DNA of 64,000 nt, from positions 20,299-84,298 of the forward strand of contig NZ_BOPO01000076.1 of NCBI RefSeq assembly GCF_017312725.1, given 5' to 3'. Positions 25,806-35,749 of this stretch are shown here, piece by piece; within the stretch, counting starts at the first letter, position 1; each line of letters starts with the position of its first letter. Under the pieces are notes generated by a model. The model saw nothing but the letters and a program-made list of their open reading frames with translations, was not told the origin of the DNA and did not search any database. A program made the translations under genes and the position numbers. The DNA comes from Actinocatenispora comari. GTDB lineage: Bacteria > Actinomycetota > Actinomycetes > Mycobacteriales > Micromonosporaceae.

Positions 25806-26732
25806 GTGCAGCTCCAGCAACTTGCCTACTTCCTCGCCGTCGCGGAGACCCGGCACTTCACCCGCGCCGCCGAGGCGGTGCACGTCGCCCAGCCCTCGCT
25901 GTCCAAGCAGATCCGGGCACTGGAGCACGAACTGGGTGCGCCGCTGTTCAGCCGGGCCCGCGGCAACATCTCCCTCACCCCCGCCGGTGAGACGCTGTTA
26001 CCGCTGGCCAGGCGGATCCTGGCGGACGTCGACACCGCCCGGCTGGAGGTGCAGGAGCTGGTTCAGCTGCGCTCCGGCCGGGTGCGGCTCGGTGCCACTC
26101 CGAGCCTGCTGACCGGCCTGCTGCCGGCCGTCCTGCGGGAGTACCGCCGGCAGTACCCGGGGATCCGGCTGACCATCGAGGAGTCCGGCTCCCGTGACCT
26201 GGTCCGCGACCTGGCCGAGGGCGAGCTGGATGTGGCGCTGATCATCCTGCCGGTCGCCGCGTCCGGCCCGGCCCTCGCCACCACTCCCCTGCTCCGGGAG
26301 GAGCTGGTGGTCGCCTCCGCCATCGACGCGCCGCCGCCGACCAGCGCGGACGCGATGCGCATCACGGACCTGGAGGACCAGCCGCTGGTGATGTTCCGCC
26401 GCGGGTACGACCTGCGCGAGTTCACCGTGACCGCCTGCCACGACGCCGGGTTCGAGCCACGGTTCGCGATCGAGGGCGGCGAGATGGACGCGGTGCTCGG
26501 CTTCGTGTCCGCCGGCCTCGGTCTCGCCGTGGTGCCCAGCATGGTGGTCGCGGACAGCTTCCGGATCACCCCGTTCGCCCGGCCCGGGCTGTCGCGCACC
26601 ATCGGCCTGGCGCACCGCAAGGACGTCCAGCCGCCGCGCGCCGCCCGCGCCCTGCGCGACGTACTGCTCGGCTACCTGGACCAGGCGGCGCGCGCCGGCA
26701 CCCTGCCCCGCGGTACCCGGCCGGTCACCTGA
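25806..26732 (+). CDS. LysR-family regulator divergent from sdhCAB
   Basis: This 308-residue regulator has the LysR helix-turn-helix at residues 1-60 ([41 protein letters not shown]) followed by a periplasmic-binding-like effector domain ([53 protein letters not shown]). GTG 25806 is chosen because LysR proteins begin a few residues before LxxLxYFxAVAE and because the T-N11-A box lies just upstream; the frame is open back to 25743. Divergent LysR genes usually control the neighbouring operon, here succinate dehydrogenase, but the effector is unknown. Confidence 0.88.
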   Translation: MQLQQLAYFLAVAETRHFTRAAEAVHVAQPSLSKQIRALEHELGAPLFSRARGNISLTPAGETLLPLARRILADVDTARLEVQELVQLRSGRVRLGATPSLLTGLLPAVLREYRRQYPGIRLTIEESGSRDLVRDLAEGELDVALIILPVAASGPALATTPLLREELVVASAIDAPPPTSADAMRITDLEDQPLVMFRRGYDLREFTVTACHDAGFEPRFAIEGGEMDAVLGFVSAGLGLAVVPSMVVADSFRITPFARPGLSRTIGLAHRKDVQPPRAARALRDVLLGYLDQAARAGTLPRGTRPVT

Positions 26733-26789
26733 CGCCGATCGACGGGGGGCCGGGTGGCCCGGGTGGCCGCGATCACGAACAATCGCTGC

Positions 26790-27611
26790 ATGAGCGACTA
26801 CCCCGGTTGGCGACCCGACCAGAATCCGGGCCAGCACGCCCCGACGGGCGGGTGGAGCGCCCCGACCGCGCCGCCACCGAGGCCGCCACGGCGCCGGCCC
26901 GGCTGGTTCCCGGCGGTGATCGCGGTCGGCGCCGCGGCGCTGGTCGGCATCGTCGTGGTCAGCATCACCCTCGCGGTCGGCGGCGGGTCCGGTGGCACCG
27001 GCGGGCACCCGTCCGCCCACGACTCGACCCTGTCGCGACCGGCCAGCGCGTCGGCGAAACCGTCACCGAGCACGTACGACACGCTGCCGGACCCATGCTC
27101 GCTGGGCAGCACCAAGCCGAAGAAGGTCGCCGGCGCGAAGGCGGACGGCAGCCCCGGCGACGAGCAGAGTCTGTGCTCGTGGGAGATCTTCCACAGCGAC
27201 CGGACCGCGTACCTGCAGATCGAGCTGACCAGGTCGACCAGCTCGCGGGGCCCGATCGACGACGCGAAGAACACGTTCGCCGACGACAAGTCGTACGCCG
27301 GGGAGGCCGACAACAAGTACGAGAAGGACCCGAAGGACATCTCCGGGCTGGGCGACCAGGCGTTCACCGCGAAGTACACCAACGTCGTCGTGTACGGCAA
27401 GAGCGAGGCGGACGCGAAGAACTACCACCTCGGCGGGGCCTGGGTCGAGGCGCGCGCAGGGAACGCGATCGTCTCGGTCAAGTGGGGCGGCGCCAGCTAC
27501 AGCGGCGCCAGCTCGGACGGCAAGTCCTACGAGGGCACCAACTACAGCTACGCGACCGCCGACAAGCAGGCCCGGGCGATCGTCAAGTACCTGCTCGGCA
27601 AGCTGTCCTGA
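26790..27611 (+). CDS. Membrane-anchored extracytoplasmic protein of unknown function (DUF3558-like)
   Basis: This 273-residue protein has a short Pro/Gly-rich cytoplasmic N-terminus, one membrane helix near residues 40-64 (WFPAVIAVGAAALVGIVVV), a Ser/Ala-rich linker and an outside domain of about 175 residues. The domain begins LPDPCSLG and has a second Cys in QSLCSWEI, the two-cysteine pattern of DUF3558-like actinobacterial proteins. GLGDQAFTAKYTNVVVYG is another typical segment. No enzyme motif is present. The ATG at 26790 lies about 58 bp after LysR. A function cannot be assigned. Confidence 0.65.
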   Translation: MSDYPGWRPDQNPGQHAPTGGWSAPTAPPPRPPRRRPGWFPAVIAVGAAALVGIVVVSITLAVGGGSGGTGGHPSAHDSTLSRPASASAKPSPSTYDTLPDPCSLGSTKPKKVAGAKADGSPGDEQSLCSWEIFHSDRTAYLQIELTRSTSSRGPIDDAKNTFADDKSYAGEADNKYEKDPKDISGLGDQAFTAKYTNVVVYGKSEADAKNYHLGGAWVEARAGNAIVSVKWGGASYSGASSDGKSYEGTNYSYATADKQARAIVKYLLGKLS

Positions 27612-27693
27612 CCGCGGCCGCCGGCGGCGCCGACCGGGGTGCCGGCGGCGCTGACCGCGGCCGCCGGCGGCGCTGACCGGGGTGCCGGCGGGG
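27608..27693 (+). repeat. Two tandem copies of a 43-bp GC-rich unit
   Basis: Copies at 27608-27650 and 27651-27693 differ at two positions. Each begins CTGACCGCGGCCGCCGG and ends GGTGCCGGCGG. The first copy includes the stop codon of the upstream gene. The repeat lies in the 191-bp gap before the glycosidase gene and could form strong stems; no gene is visible in it. Confidence 0.85.
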
Positions 27694-27802
27694 CGCCGGG
27701 GGCCGCGGCGTGCCGGGGTCCGCCGGAGCGCTGACACGGCGCAGTGCGCGGGCCGGCCGCTGACAGCGTCGTGTGCGGCCGCGATCAGCGGCCGGCGGCA
27801 GC

Positions 27803-29239
27803 ATGGCCGGCATGCAGAACGCATCCGACATCCGGCTCGGCGTCACCCGCGGCATCAGCTACGGACTGCTGACCGAGCCCGAGCCACTGGTACCGGCGGT
27901 CCGCGACCTCGGCGGCCGGCTGCTGCGCGTCTTCCTGTACTGGCAGCAGCTGGAGCCACGGCCCGGCGAGTACCGCTTCGACGACGTGGACACGCTGCTC
28001 GCGACGCAGGACGCCGACACCGAGCTGTGGCTGACCGTCTGCGCCAGCTCGCTGTGGGGCACCCGGGAGCGCACCGACCTGCTGCCGCCGTCGCCGCCCA
28101 CCGACCCGGCCGCCTACGAGCGGATGGTCGGCGCGCTGGTCGCGCACTGCGCCGGCCGGGTGCGGTACTGGCAGCCGGAGAACGAGCCGTGCTACCCGTA
28201 CTTCTGGGCCGGCAGCCGGGACGAGTACGTCGAGCACCTGGCCCGGTTCCACCGCGCGGTGAAGGCCGCCGACCCGACCGCGACCGTGGTACTCGGCGGG
28301 GCACCGCCCGGCGCGCTCGGTGCCGACGACGACGAGGAGGCGCGCTGGTTCGCCGCGCTGCTACCGGCGGTCGGCGAGCACGTCGACGCCCTCGACGTGC
28401 ACCTGTACGGCGACGTGTACGCGACGGGTCCGATGATCGAGCGCGGGCACGCGATGATGCGGGCGGGCGGCTACGACCGGCCGGTACTGGTCGGCGAGTT
28501 CAACGGCCCGCTGCCGTTCGAGGACCCGACGGTGTTCGGCGAGCTCGGTGAGGTGTTCGCCGCCGGTGCGATGTCCACCGAGGCGATCACCGGCACCGTC
28601 GCGCAGTACCGGGCGCACGCGGACACCGAGACGCCGCCGCGCGCCGCGCTGCGCCGGCTGTACGAGCGGGCCGACACCCTGCCCGACACGCTGCGGATGT
28701 TCCTGCGCGACTGCCCGCCCGAGCTGGAGTCGCGCCGGCACCGGATCGCGGCGCGCCAGCTGGTGCAGCGCACCGTCCTCGCGTGCGCCGCCGGGGTGCA
28801 CCGGGCATCCTGCTGGAACCTCGCCCCGGAGGAGCCGGAGCGCTTCGGCGACCGGTACGAGCTGATGGACCTGCTGTTCGGCAAGTTCGCCCTGCTGGAC
28901 CGGGTGGCGGAGCCGACGCGGACGCCGGCGGCCGAGGCGTTCGCGCTGCTCGCGGCGCATATGTCCACAGTGGACGGGGTGGTCCGGCTGGCCATCCCGG
29001 AGCCGGACGCGTACGTCCACGCACTGACCGGGCCGGCGACGCCGCGGCTGGTCGGTTGGGCCCGGCGCGACGCATTCGCCGACCCCGACGACGAGGAGAG
29101 CACCGCGGTCTCGGTGCCGTGGGGCCACCCGGGCGCGACCGCGGTCGACGTGTTCGGCGACCCGGTCACCGTCACCGTCGACGACGGCCACCTGCACCTC
29201 GACCTCACCGGTACCCCGGTGCTGGTCACCGCCCGCTGA
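27803..29239 (+). CDS. Glycoside hydrolase, GH39/GH5-like (clan A) TIM barrel
   Basis: This protein of about 478 residues has a TIM barrel with the clan-A layout: an early strand LLRVFLYWQQLEPRPGEYRFDDVD, the acid/base glutamate in YWQPENEPCYPYFW after strand 4, and the likely nucleophile glutamate in VLVGEFNGPLPFE after strand 7. The last 100 residues form a small beta domain. No signal peptide is visible, so it may act in the cytoplasm. The substrate cannot be predicted. ATG 27803 is used; ATG 27812 (MQNASDIRLG) is equally possible because neither has a strong ribosome site. Confidence 0.72.
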   Translation: MAGMQNASDIRLGVTRGISYGLLTEPEPLVPAVRDLGGRLLRVFLYWQQLEPRPGEYRFDDVDTLLATQDADTELWLTVCASSLWGTRERTDLLPPSPPTDPAAYERMVGALVAHCAGRVRYWQPENEPCYPYFWAGSRDEYVEHLARFHRAVKAADPTATVVLGGAPPGALGADDDEEARWFAALLPAVGEHVDALDVHLYGDVYATGPMIERGHAMMRAGGYDRPVLVGEFNGPLPFEDPTVFGELGEVFAAGAMSTEAITGTVAQYRAHADTETPPRAALRRLYERADTLPDTLRMFLRDCPPELESRRHRIAARQLVQRTVLACAAGVHRASCWNLAPEEPERFGDRYELMDLLFGKFALLDRVAEPTRTPAAEAFALLAAHMSTVDGVVRLAIPEPDAYVHALTGPATPRLVGWARRDAFADPDDEESTAVSVPWGHPGATAVDVFGDPVTVTVDDGHLHLDLTGTPVLVTAR

Positions 29240-29247
29240 CCGGCAAC

Positions 29248-29275
29248 GCCGCGGCGCTCCACCGACCGCCGCGGC
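29248..29275. terminator. Hairpin between convergent glycosidase and der genes
   Basis: GCCGCGGCG at 29248-29256 pairs with its complement at 29267-29275 across a 10-nt loop, in the 72-bp gap between two convergent stops. There is no U tract. Confidence 0.5.
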
Positions 29276-29311
29276 GGACCGGACTCGGCGGCGCGCGCCG
29301 GGGGCGGCCGG

Positions 29312-30775
29312 TCAGTGCTTGCCGGACTTGTCGCCGCGGCGCTTGCGCGGCCGCACCGACAACTGGATCGGGCTGCCGACGAAGCCGAAGTCCTCGCGCA
29401 GCCGCCGCTCCACGTACCGCACGTAGGCCGCGTCCAGCGCGCCGGTGGTGAACAGCACGAACCGCGGCGGGCAGACACCGGCCTGAGTGGCGAACAGGAT
29501 GCGCGGCTGCTTGCCGCCCCGCACCGGGTGCGGGTGCGCCTGCACCAGCTCGGTCACCCACTGGTTGAGCCGACCGGTCGGCACCCGGGTCTGCCAGCCG
29601 GCCAGCGCCGTGCGCATCGCCGGCGCGAGCTTGTCCACCGCCCGGCCGGTACGGGCCGAGATGTTGAGCCGCGGCGCCCAGGTGATGCGGCGCAGGTCGC
29701 GCTCGATCTCCCGGGCCAGGTAGTAGCGCCGGTCCTCGTCGACCAGGTCCCACTTGTTGAAGGCGATGACCAGCGAGCGGCCGGACTCCTCGACCTTGGT
29801 CAGGATCCGCTGGTCCTGCTCGGAGATCGGCTCGCTCGCGTCCAGCAGCACGACGACCACCTCGGCCGCGTCGATCGCGGCGTTGGTGCGCAGGCTCGCG
29901 TAGTACTCGGTGCCGCTCGCGGTGCCGACCCGCTTGCGCAGCCCGGCCGTGTCGACCAGCTGCCAGGTCTGCCCGCCGATCTCGGCGAGCGAGTCGACCG
30001 GGTCGACGGTGGTACCGGCGACGTTGTCGACGACCGCCCGTTCCTCCTTGGTCAGCTTGTTCAACAGGCTCGACTTGCCCACGTTCGGCCGGCCGACCAG
30101 GGCCACCCGGCGCGGCCCGCCGGCACCCGGCTCGACCGCGGCCGGCTGCTCCGGCAGCTTCGCCACGACCAGGTCGAGCAGGTCACCGGAACCACGGCCG
30201 TGCAGCGCCGAGATCGGCAGCGGCTCGCCCAGCCCGAGCGACCACAGCACCGCCGCGTCCGACTCCAGCCGGGTGTTGTCGATCTTGTTGGCGACCAGCA
30301 GCACCGGCTTGCCGCCGCGCTGCAGCACCCGGGCCGCCGCCTCGTCGGTGTCGGTACTGCCGACCACGCCGTCGACCACCAGGATCACCACGTCGGCGGC
30401 CTGCATCGCGGACTCGGCCTGCGCGGCGATGGCCGCCGCGCGGCCCTTCGCGTCGGGCTCCCAGCCGCCGGTGTCGACCACGGTGAACGGCCGGCCGTTC
30501 CAGGACGCGTCGTAGGCGACCCGGTCCCGGGTCACCCCGGGGGTGTCCTGCACGACCGCCTGCCGGCGGCCGATGATCCGGTTGACCAGGGTCGACTTGC
30601 CGACGTTCGGGCGGCCGACCACCGCCACCACCGGCACCGGGCCGGTCGGCTGGTCGGGCAGGTCGAGACCGGGCGCACCGAAGCCGTCGTCGGACAGCAG
30701 GTCGAACTCGCCGTACGCGGCCGGGTCGGGGACGTCACCGGCGGGCCGGGCGTCCGGGGGGACCGAGCCGGTCAC
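29312..30775 (-). CDS. der: Ribosome biogenesis GTPase Der (EngA)
   Basis: This 487-residue protein contains two tandem GTPase domains: GRPNVGKST near residue 54 with [10 protein letters not shown] and DTGGWE, and a second GRPNVGKSS with [12 protein letters not shown] and NKWD complete the guanine sites. The C-terminal KH-like domain follows. Der is essential for maturing the large ribosomal subunit. The N-terminus has about 45 extra acidic residues before the first domain, as in many actinobacteria. The GTG start at 30775 overlaps the cmk stop (GTGA). Confidence 0.95.
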   Translation of the reverse strand: MTGSVPPDARPAGDVPDPAAYGEFDLLSDDGFGAPGLDLPDQPTGPVPVVAVVGRPNVGKSTLVNRIIGRRQAVVQDTPGVTRDRVAYDASWNGRPFTVVDTGGWEPDAKGRAAAIAAQAESAMQAADVVILVVDGVVGSTDTDEAAARVLQRGGKPVLLVANKIDNTRLESDAAVLWSLGLGEPLPISALHGRGSGDLLDLVVAKLPEQPAAVEPGAGGPRRVALVGRPNVGKSSLLNKLTKEERAVVDNVAGTTVDPVDSLAEIGGQTWQLVDTAGLRKRVGTASGTEYYASLRTNAAIDAAEVVVVLLDASEPISEQDQRILTKVEESGRSLVIAFNKWDLVDEDRRYYLAREIERDLRRITWAPRLNISARTGRAVDKLAPAMRTALAGWQTRVPTGRLNQWVTELVQAHPHPVRGGKQPRILFATQAGVCPPRFVLFTTGALDAAYVRYVERRLREDFGFVGSPIQLSVRPRKRRGDKSGKH

Positions 30776-31479
30776 GGCGCCTCGACCCCGGCCGGGGCGT
30801 GCTGGGCCAGCAGCCCGAGCAGCCGGTCGACGACCTGGTCGATCGACTCGTACGTGGTGTCGACCGCGAGCGCGCCCTCGGCGGCCTCCAGCGGCTTGGT
30901 CACCTTCGAGTCGGCGGTGTCGCGCCGCTGCAGGTCGGCCGCGGTGGCGGCGACGTCGGTCGAGTTCTCCGCGCTGCGCCGGCGGGCCCGCTCGGCCGGG
31001 TCGGCGGTGAGGAACACCTTCAGCTCCGCGTCGGGTGCGACCACGGCGCCGATGTCGCGGCCCTCCACCACGATGCCGCCGGCGTCGCGCGCGGCGTCGA
31101 TCAGCCGGCGCTGCTCGGCGATCAGGTGCGCCCGCACCGCCGGCACCCCGGACACCGCGGACACCGCACCGGTGACCTCCGGGCCCCGGATCGCGGCGTC
31201 GACCGCGACGTCGCCGACCCGGACCGACACGGCGGTCGGGTCGGTGGTGATGGTCAGTACGGCGGAGCGCACGCAGTCGGCGACCGCGTCCGCGTCGGTC
31301 GGCTCGACGCCGGCGGCCAGCACCGCCCAGGTGGCCGCCCGGTACATCGCGCCGGTGTCCAGGTAGCCGGCGCGAAGCGCGACGGCCAGCCGCCTGGCCA
31401 CGGTCGACTTCCCGGAGCCGGACGGCCCGTCGATCGCGACCACGCCGTGGAACGGCGTCCGATTGCTGTCGGTCTGCAC
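30772..31479 (-). CDS. cmk: Cytidylate kinase
   Basis: This 235-residue enzyme phosphorylates CMP/dCMP. It contains the P-loop [11 protein letters not shown], the substrate segment [35 protein letters not shown] and the lid ERARRR. GTG 31479 ([12 protein letters not shown]) is chosen because GGGAGGACA lies 4-5 bases upstream. The frame is open to 31629, but that extension has no ribosome site and would make the protein unusually long. cmk-der is a standard actinobacterial pair. Confidence 0.93.
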   Translation of the reverse strand: MQTDSNRTPFHGVVAIDGPSGSGKSTVARRLAVALRAGYLDTGAMYRAATWAVLAAGVEPTDADAVADCVRSAVLTITTDPTAVSVRVGDVAVDAAIRGPEVTGAVSAVSGVPAVRAHLIAEQRRLIDAARDAGGIVVEGRDIGAVVAPDAELKVFLTADPAERARRRSAENSTDVAATAADLQRRDTADSKVTKPLEAAEGALAVDTTYESIDQVVDRLLGLLAQHAPAGVEAP

Positions 31480-32038
31480 CGCTGTCCTCCCTGGACATGC
31501 CGTCACTCTGCCGGCGCCGGGTGCCACCCGCTCCGTCCCGTCGGGCCGACCGGCGGCGCACCGACGGGCCGGCGGTGGACGCCGGACACCACCAGCGAGT
31601 CTACGGAGCGCTCCGGACCAACCGAGCACCGCGCCGCCGGGGGGCCGCGCGAGCCGATCCGAGGCGTACCGGCGGCCGGCTGGCGAACCGGTTCACCTCA
31701 ATGTTTGCGGAGCCGCCTTGCAGCCCTGTTTTCAAAGCTCGAAGGCTCGTCGGCCCAGCGTCGGCGAAACCGCTACGAAAATTGACTTGCACAGGGATTG
31801 CGCCACACTCCGGTCCGCTCTAATCTCCTTCTACCAGCTCAGGTCGGATCGTATCCGAGCACGTCTTTACCCGTGCCCGGCGCGGATTCGGTGGCGTGTC
31901 GTCATTTCTTGAAGCCACGATGACGCGGCGGAACCGGTGCTCGTGCACCCCCATCCCGCATTCATGGTGCTCTCATTCCAGCTCATTGCTGAACCGGTCA
32001 ACCACAAAACGTAGCGGCTCCGTGGAGGAGGCAGCACG
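31480..32038. other. 559-bp divergent intergenic region (cmk / ABC importer)
   Basis: No gene or RNA is recognisable here. The stretch from about 31690 to 32030 is noticeably richer in A and T than its surroundings, as expected for promoters. TTGCGC at 31798 and TAATCT at 31821 are separated by 17 bp and could be a plus-strand promoter for the ABC operon, leaving a long leader of about 200 nt. A GTGGAGGAGG ribosome site precedes the substrate-binding-protein gene. Confidence 0.4.
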
Positions 32039-33799
32039 ATGACCGAGAAATCCGCACCACAGCCCACCCGCCGACAGTTTCTCGCCGGGGTGTCGTTGGC
32101 CGGGGCCGGCGCCGCTTTCGGCGGCACCCTGCTCACCGGATGCAGCAGCGGCGGCGGCGCCGGCGGCAAGCGCGGCAAGACCCTGTTCGTGGCCGGGTTC
32201 CAGTGGTCCCCGCCCACCACCTTCAACCCGCTCAACCCCAACGCCGGCTGGCCCACCGCGCAGGACAACATGCAGCTGGTCTTCGAGACGCTGTTCGGGT
32301 TCAACCTGCTCGACGGCAAGCTCGAACCGCAGCTGGGCAGCAAGCTGACGGCCCCGGACGACCACACCCTGCAGGTGACCCTGCAGCCGAAGGCGACCTG
32401 GCAGGACGGCAAACCGGTCACCGCCGACGACGTCGTCTACACGCTGGAGCTGGCCAAGAGCCATCCCGAGGTGCCGTTCGGGTCGTTCTTCGAGTACGCG
32501 AAGTCGGTCACCGCGACCGACCCGCACACCGTGACGATCGAGCTGGACGCGAAGCAGCCCAACCCCGGCATGGTCAAGTCGTCACTCGCGACCGTCTACA
32601 TCATGCCCCAGCACGTCTGGGCGCCGATCGAGCAGAAGACCAAGCAGCTGTCCGAGTACCCGGTGACCAAACCGGTCGGCTCCGGCCCGTACAAGCTGGA
32701 CAAGTTCTCCGCCTCGCAGCTCGCGTACACCCGCAACGACAAGTACTGGGGGAAGGCGGTGCGCGGCAAGCTGCCCGCACCGCAGTACCTGGTGCATCCG
32801 ATCTTCAAGGACAACAGCGCCGGCAACCTCGCCTTCGAACGCGGCGAGGTGGACGTGATGCAGCAGTTCACGCCGGAGATCTGGAAGATGTGGCAGGACA
32901 AGCACGAGCCGGTCGGCACCTGGTACGACAAGGCTCCGTACCAGGTGCCGGGGTCGATCCCGATGCTGGTGGTCAACACGACCAAGAAGGGATTGGACAA
33001 CCCGAAGGTGCGCCGGGCGCTGGCGTTCGCCATCGACTACGCCCGGATCGCGAAGACCGCGATGTCGCAGTACTCCGACCCCGCGCGCTCGTCGGTGATC
33101 CTGCCCCGCGGTGTGGAGGAACAGTACTTCGACGCGCAGAACGTCGCGCAGCACGGCTGGAAGTACGACCCGGCGCAGGCCCGGTCGATCCTGGAGAACG
33201 AGCTCGGCGCGAAGAAGGGCTCCGACGGGGTGTACAAGCTGCCCGACGGCACCCGGCTCGGCCCGTGGAGCGCGCAGACCCCGACCGGCTGGTCGGACTG
33301 GCAGACCGCACTGCAGGTGGTGGCGGAGAGCACGAAGGAGGCCGGCTTCGACATCTCCACGAAGTTCCCGCAGCAGGCGCAGACCACCACCGCGGTGCAG
33401 AACGGCAACTTCGACCTGGCCTGCTGGTACGTGGCCGGGGTGAGCGCGGCGAGCCCGTGGCAGCGGTTCCGCGACGTGCTCGACTCGCGCGGGGTGCCGA
33501 AGCCGGGCACGTCGGCGTTCTACAACTACGGCCGGTTCCACGATGCGCGGGTGGCACCGCTGCTGGACAGGGCGGCGACCCAGACCGGCGCGGAGGCCAA
33601 GCAGACCTACGGCGAGCTGGACCGCATCTTCATGGCCAACGCCCCGATGATCCCGCTGGTGTACCGGCCGCTGGACTTCTACGAGTTCAACACCGGCACC
33701 TGGAGCGGCTTCCCCACCGCCAAGCACCCGACCGCACCGCCGCAGTTCCGCGGCGCCGGCATCGACTGGCTCTACGACCTCAAGCCCACCACGAAGTGA
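32039..33799 (+). CDS. ABC importer substrate-binding lipoprotein, family 5 (peptide/oligosaccharide)
   Basis: This 586-residue lipoprotein has a twin-arginine signal (PTRRQFLAGVSLAGAG) and a lipobox LLTGC, so it folds in the cytoplasm before export and anchoring. The mature part is a family-5 binding protein (PGWRF-like QPKATWQDGKPVTADDVVYTLE; PVGSGPYKLDKFSASQLAYTRND; NPKVRRALAFAIDYARIA). Such proteins bind di/oligopeptides or, in several actinobacteria, cello- or manno-oligosaccharides. It is the first gene of a complete five-gene importer. No nearby enzyme fixes the cargo. Confidence 0.9.
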   Translation: MTEKSAPQPTRRQFLAGVSLAGAGAAFGGTLLTGCSSGGGAGGKRGKTLFVAGFQWSPPTTFNPLNPNAGWPTAQDNMQLVFETLFGFNLLDGKLEPQLGSKLTAPDDHTLQVTLQPKATWQDGKPVTADDVVYTLELAKSHPEVPFGSFFEYAKSVTATDPHTVTIELDAKQPNPGMVKSSLATVYIMPQHVWAPIEQKTKQLSEYPVTKPVGSGPYKLDKFSASQLAYTRNDKYWGKAVRGKLPAPQYLVHPIFKDNSAGNLAFERGEVDVMQQFTPEIWKMWQDKHEPVGTWYDKAPYQVPGSIPMLVVNTTKKGLDNPKVRRALAFAIDYARIAKTAMSQYSDPARSSVILPRGVEEQYFDAQNVAQHGWKYDPAQARSILENELGAKKGSDGVYKLPDGTRLGPWSAQTPTGWSDWQTALQVVAESTKEAGFDISTKFPQQAQTTTAVQNGNFDLACWYVAGVSAASPWQRFRDVLDSRGVPKPGTSAFYNYGRFHDARVAPLLDRAATQTGAEAKQTYGELDRIFMANAPMIPLVYRPLDFYEFNTGTWSGFPTAKHPTAPPQFRGAGIDWLYDLKPTTK

Positions 33800-33833
33800 C
33801 GGGCGTTCCGGAGGTGGTGAAGGTGGAACGCTC

Positions 33834-34841
33834 ATGAGCCTGCCGCGGTATCTGGGCCGCAAGGCGGCGTGGTACCTGGGTGCGCTGCTGGTGGCGATCC
33901 TGCTCAACTTCCTGCTACCGCGGCTGATCCCGGGCAACCCGGTGGACACCATCGTCTCGTCGCTGTCGCGCGGTGGCGTGGAGGGCAGCCAGCTGCACGC
34001 CATCCACGCGCACTACGTGCACGAGTTCGGACTGGACAAGCCGCTGTGGCAGCAGTTCGTGGTCTACCTCGGCCATCTGGCGCACGGCGACCTGGGCGTC
34101 TCGTTCGCCCAGTCGCCGGCGACGGTACAGGGGCTGATCGGGCAGGCGCTGCCGTGGAGCATCGCGCTGCAGCTGCCGGCGATCCTGCTCGGCTGGCTGG
34201 TCGGCAACGTGCTCGGTGCGCTCGCCGCCTACCGCGGCGGCTGGTTCGACCGCGGCGCGTTCCTCGGCTCGCTGTTCACCTCGTCGATGCCGTACTACTG
34301 CGTCGCGATCCTGCTGCTGTACCTGCTCGCGGTGGTGATCCCGGTGCTGCCGCCGTCCGGCGGGTACTCGTTCGGCAACTCGCCGGAACTGAGTGCCGCG
34401 TTCGTGTCCGACGCGCTGACGCACTACTGGCTGCCGTTCCTGTCCCTGGTGATCGTGTTCGTCGGCGGTCAGGCGGTCGGCATGCGCTCGATGGCGGTGT
34501 ACGAGCTGGGCAGCGACTACGTCAACTACGACCGCGGGCTGGGCCTGCGGGACCGTACGATCATCCGCTACATCTTCCGTAACGCGATGTTGCCGCAGGT
34601 CACCGGGCTGGCGCTGTCGATCGGGACGCTGGTCGGCGGCGCGCTGATCACCGAGATCGTGTTCTCCTACCCCGGCGTCGGCACCCTGCTGTTCACCGCG
34701 ATCAGCCAGAACGACTACCCGGTCGTGACCGGACTGACGCTGCTGATCGCGGTCGCGGTGCTGGTCGCGAACTTCTGCGTCGAGATCGCCTACGGCATCA
34801 TCGATCCGCGCATCCGGGCGAGCAGCAGAGGTGAGCGCTGA
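33834..34841 (+). CDS. ABC importer permease, DppB/OppB type
   Basis: This 335-residue membrane protein has six helices and the permease loop that contacts the ATPase (YELGSDYVNYDRGLGLRDRTIIRY, with the conserved EAA-like Gly). LPRLIPGNPVDTIV near the N-terminus is typical of DppB. It forms the channel with the next permease. Its stop overlaps the next start (TGATG). Confidence 0.93.
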   Translation: MSLPRYLGRKAAWYLGALLVAILLNFLLPRLIPGNPVDTIVSSLSRGGVEGSQLHAIHAHYVHEFGLDKPLWQQFVVYLGHLAHGDLGVSFAQSPATVQGLIGQALPWSIALQLPAILLGWLVGNVLGALAAYRGGWFDRGAFLGSLFTSSMPYYCVAILLLYLLAVVIPVLPPSGGYSFGNSPELSAAFVSDALTHYWLPFLSLVIVFVGGQAVGMRSMAVYELGSDYVNYDRGLGLRDRTIIRYIFRNAMLPQVTGLALSIGTLVGGALITEIVFSYPGVGTLLFTAISQNDYPVVTGLTLLIAVAVLVANFCVEIAYGIIDPRIRASSRGER

Positions 34842-35749
34842 TGTCGGCCGCACGCTTCTCCGCCCGGTTCTACGTGGCGGCCGGCATCGTCGCCGCGGTC
34901 CTGCTGTTCGGGCTGGTCGCACCGCTGGTGTTTCGCACCCACCAGGTCGGCGACGTGGTCGGCGGGCTGTACGACCACCCCAGCGCGCACGCCTGGCTGG
35001 GTACCGACAACCTCGGCCACGACGTGTTCACCAACCTCATGTACGGCACCCGCACCTCGCTGCTGATCGGCCTGGTCGCCGGCGCGATCGCGACGCTGCT
35101 CGGGGTCGCCGTCGGTACCCTCGCCGGCTACCGCGGCGGCGCGGTCGAGGAGGGGCTGATGGGGTTCACCAACGTCATCCTGGCGATCCCGTCGATCGTG
35201 GTGCTGGTGCTGATCTCCATCGCGCTGGGCACCCGCTCCACCCTGACCCTCGCGGTGGTGCTCGCGGTCACCAGCTGGCCGTGGACCGCGCGTGCGGTGC
35301 GCGCCCAGGCGTCCAGCGTGCGTACCCGCGAGCACCTGGACGTGGCCCGGCTGTCCGGCGCCGGCACGTTCTCGCTGATCTGCTACGACGTCGTGCCGTA
35401 CATGCTGTCGTACATCTGCATGGCGTTCGTGCTGCAGGTCTCCGGCGCGGTGCTCAACGAGGCGGCGCTGTCGATGCTGGGGCTCGGCCCGTCCGGCGGG
35501 GTGTCGCTGGGCATCATGCTGCACTGGGCGCTCGCCTGGGAGTCGGTGCGCACCGGCGCCTGGTGGGCGTTCGTGCCGCCCACCCTGCTGCTGACGCTGC
35601 TGGCGTTCGCGCTGCTGATGCTGCAGTCCAGCCTGGACGAGCTGTTCAATCCGCGGCTGCGCCGGCACGCCCGGCGCCGGCGTACCGCCCGGCCCGCGGC
35701 GCTGCCGCTGCCGGTGGAGCGCCCGGTACCGGAAGGAGCGGCGGAATGA
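34841..35749 (+). CDS. ABC importer permease, DppC/OppC type
   Basis: This 302-residue permease has the DppC start (first helix, then HPSAHAWLGTDNLGHDVFTN) and the EAA loop (VRTREHLDVARLSGAGTFSL). It pairs with the DppB-type subunit. The C-terminus is basic (RRHARRRRTARP). It overlaps the next gene by 4 bp. Confidence 0.93.
   Translation: MSAARFSARFYVAAGIVAAVLLFGLVAPLVFRTHQVGDVVGGLYDHPSAHAWLGTDNLGHDVFTNLMYGTRTSLLIGLVAGAIATLLGVAVGTLAGYRGGAVEEGLMGFTNVILAIPSIVVLVLISIALGTRSTLTLAVVLAVTSWPWTARAVRAQASSVRTREHLDVARLSGAGTFSLICYDVVPYMLSYICMAFVLQVSGAVLNEAALSMLGLGPSGGVSLGIMLHWALAWESVRTGAWWAFVPPTLLLTLLAFALLMLQSSLDELFNPRLRRHARRRRTARPAALPLPVERPVPEGAAE

Noticed and set aside
29312..31561. Single long reading frame joining cmk and der into one protein
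   Set aside because: The upstream part is cmk read in the wrong frame. The true genes overlap by GTGA and each has full motifs.
31480..32038. tRNA or small RNA gene in the AT-richer gap
   Set aside because: No cloverleaf, T-loop motif or strong terminator could be found by eye.
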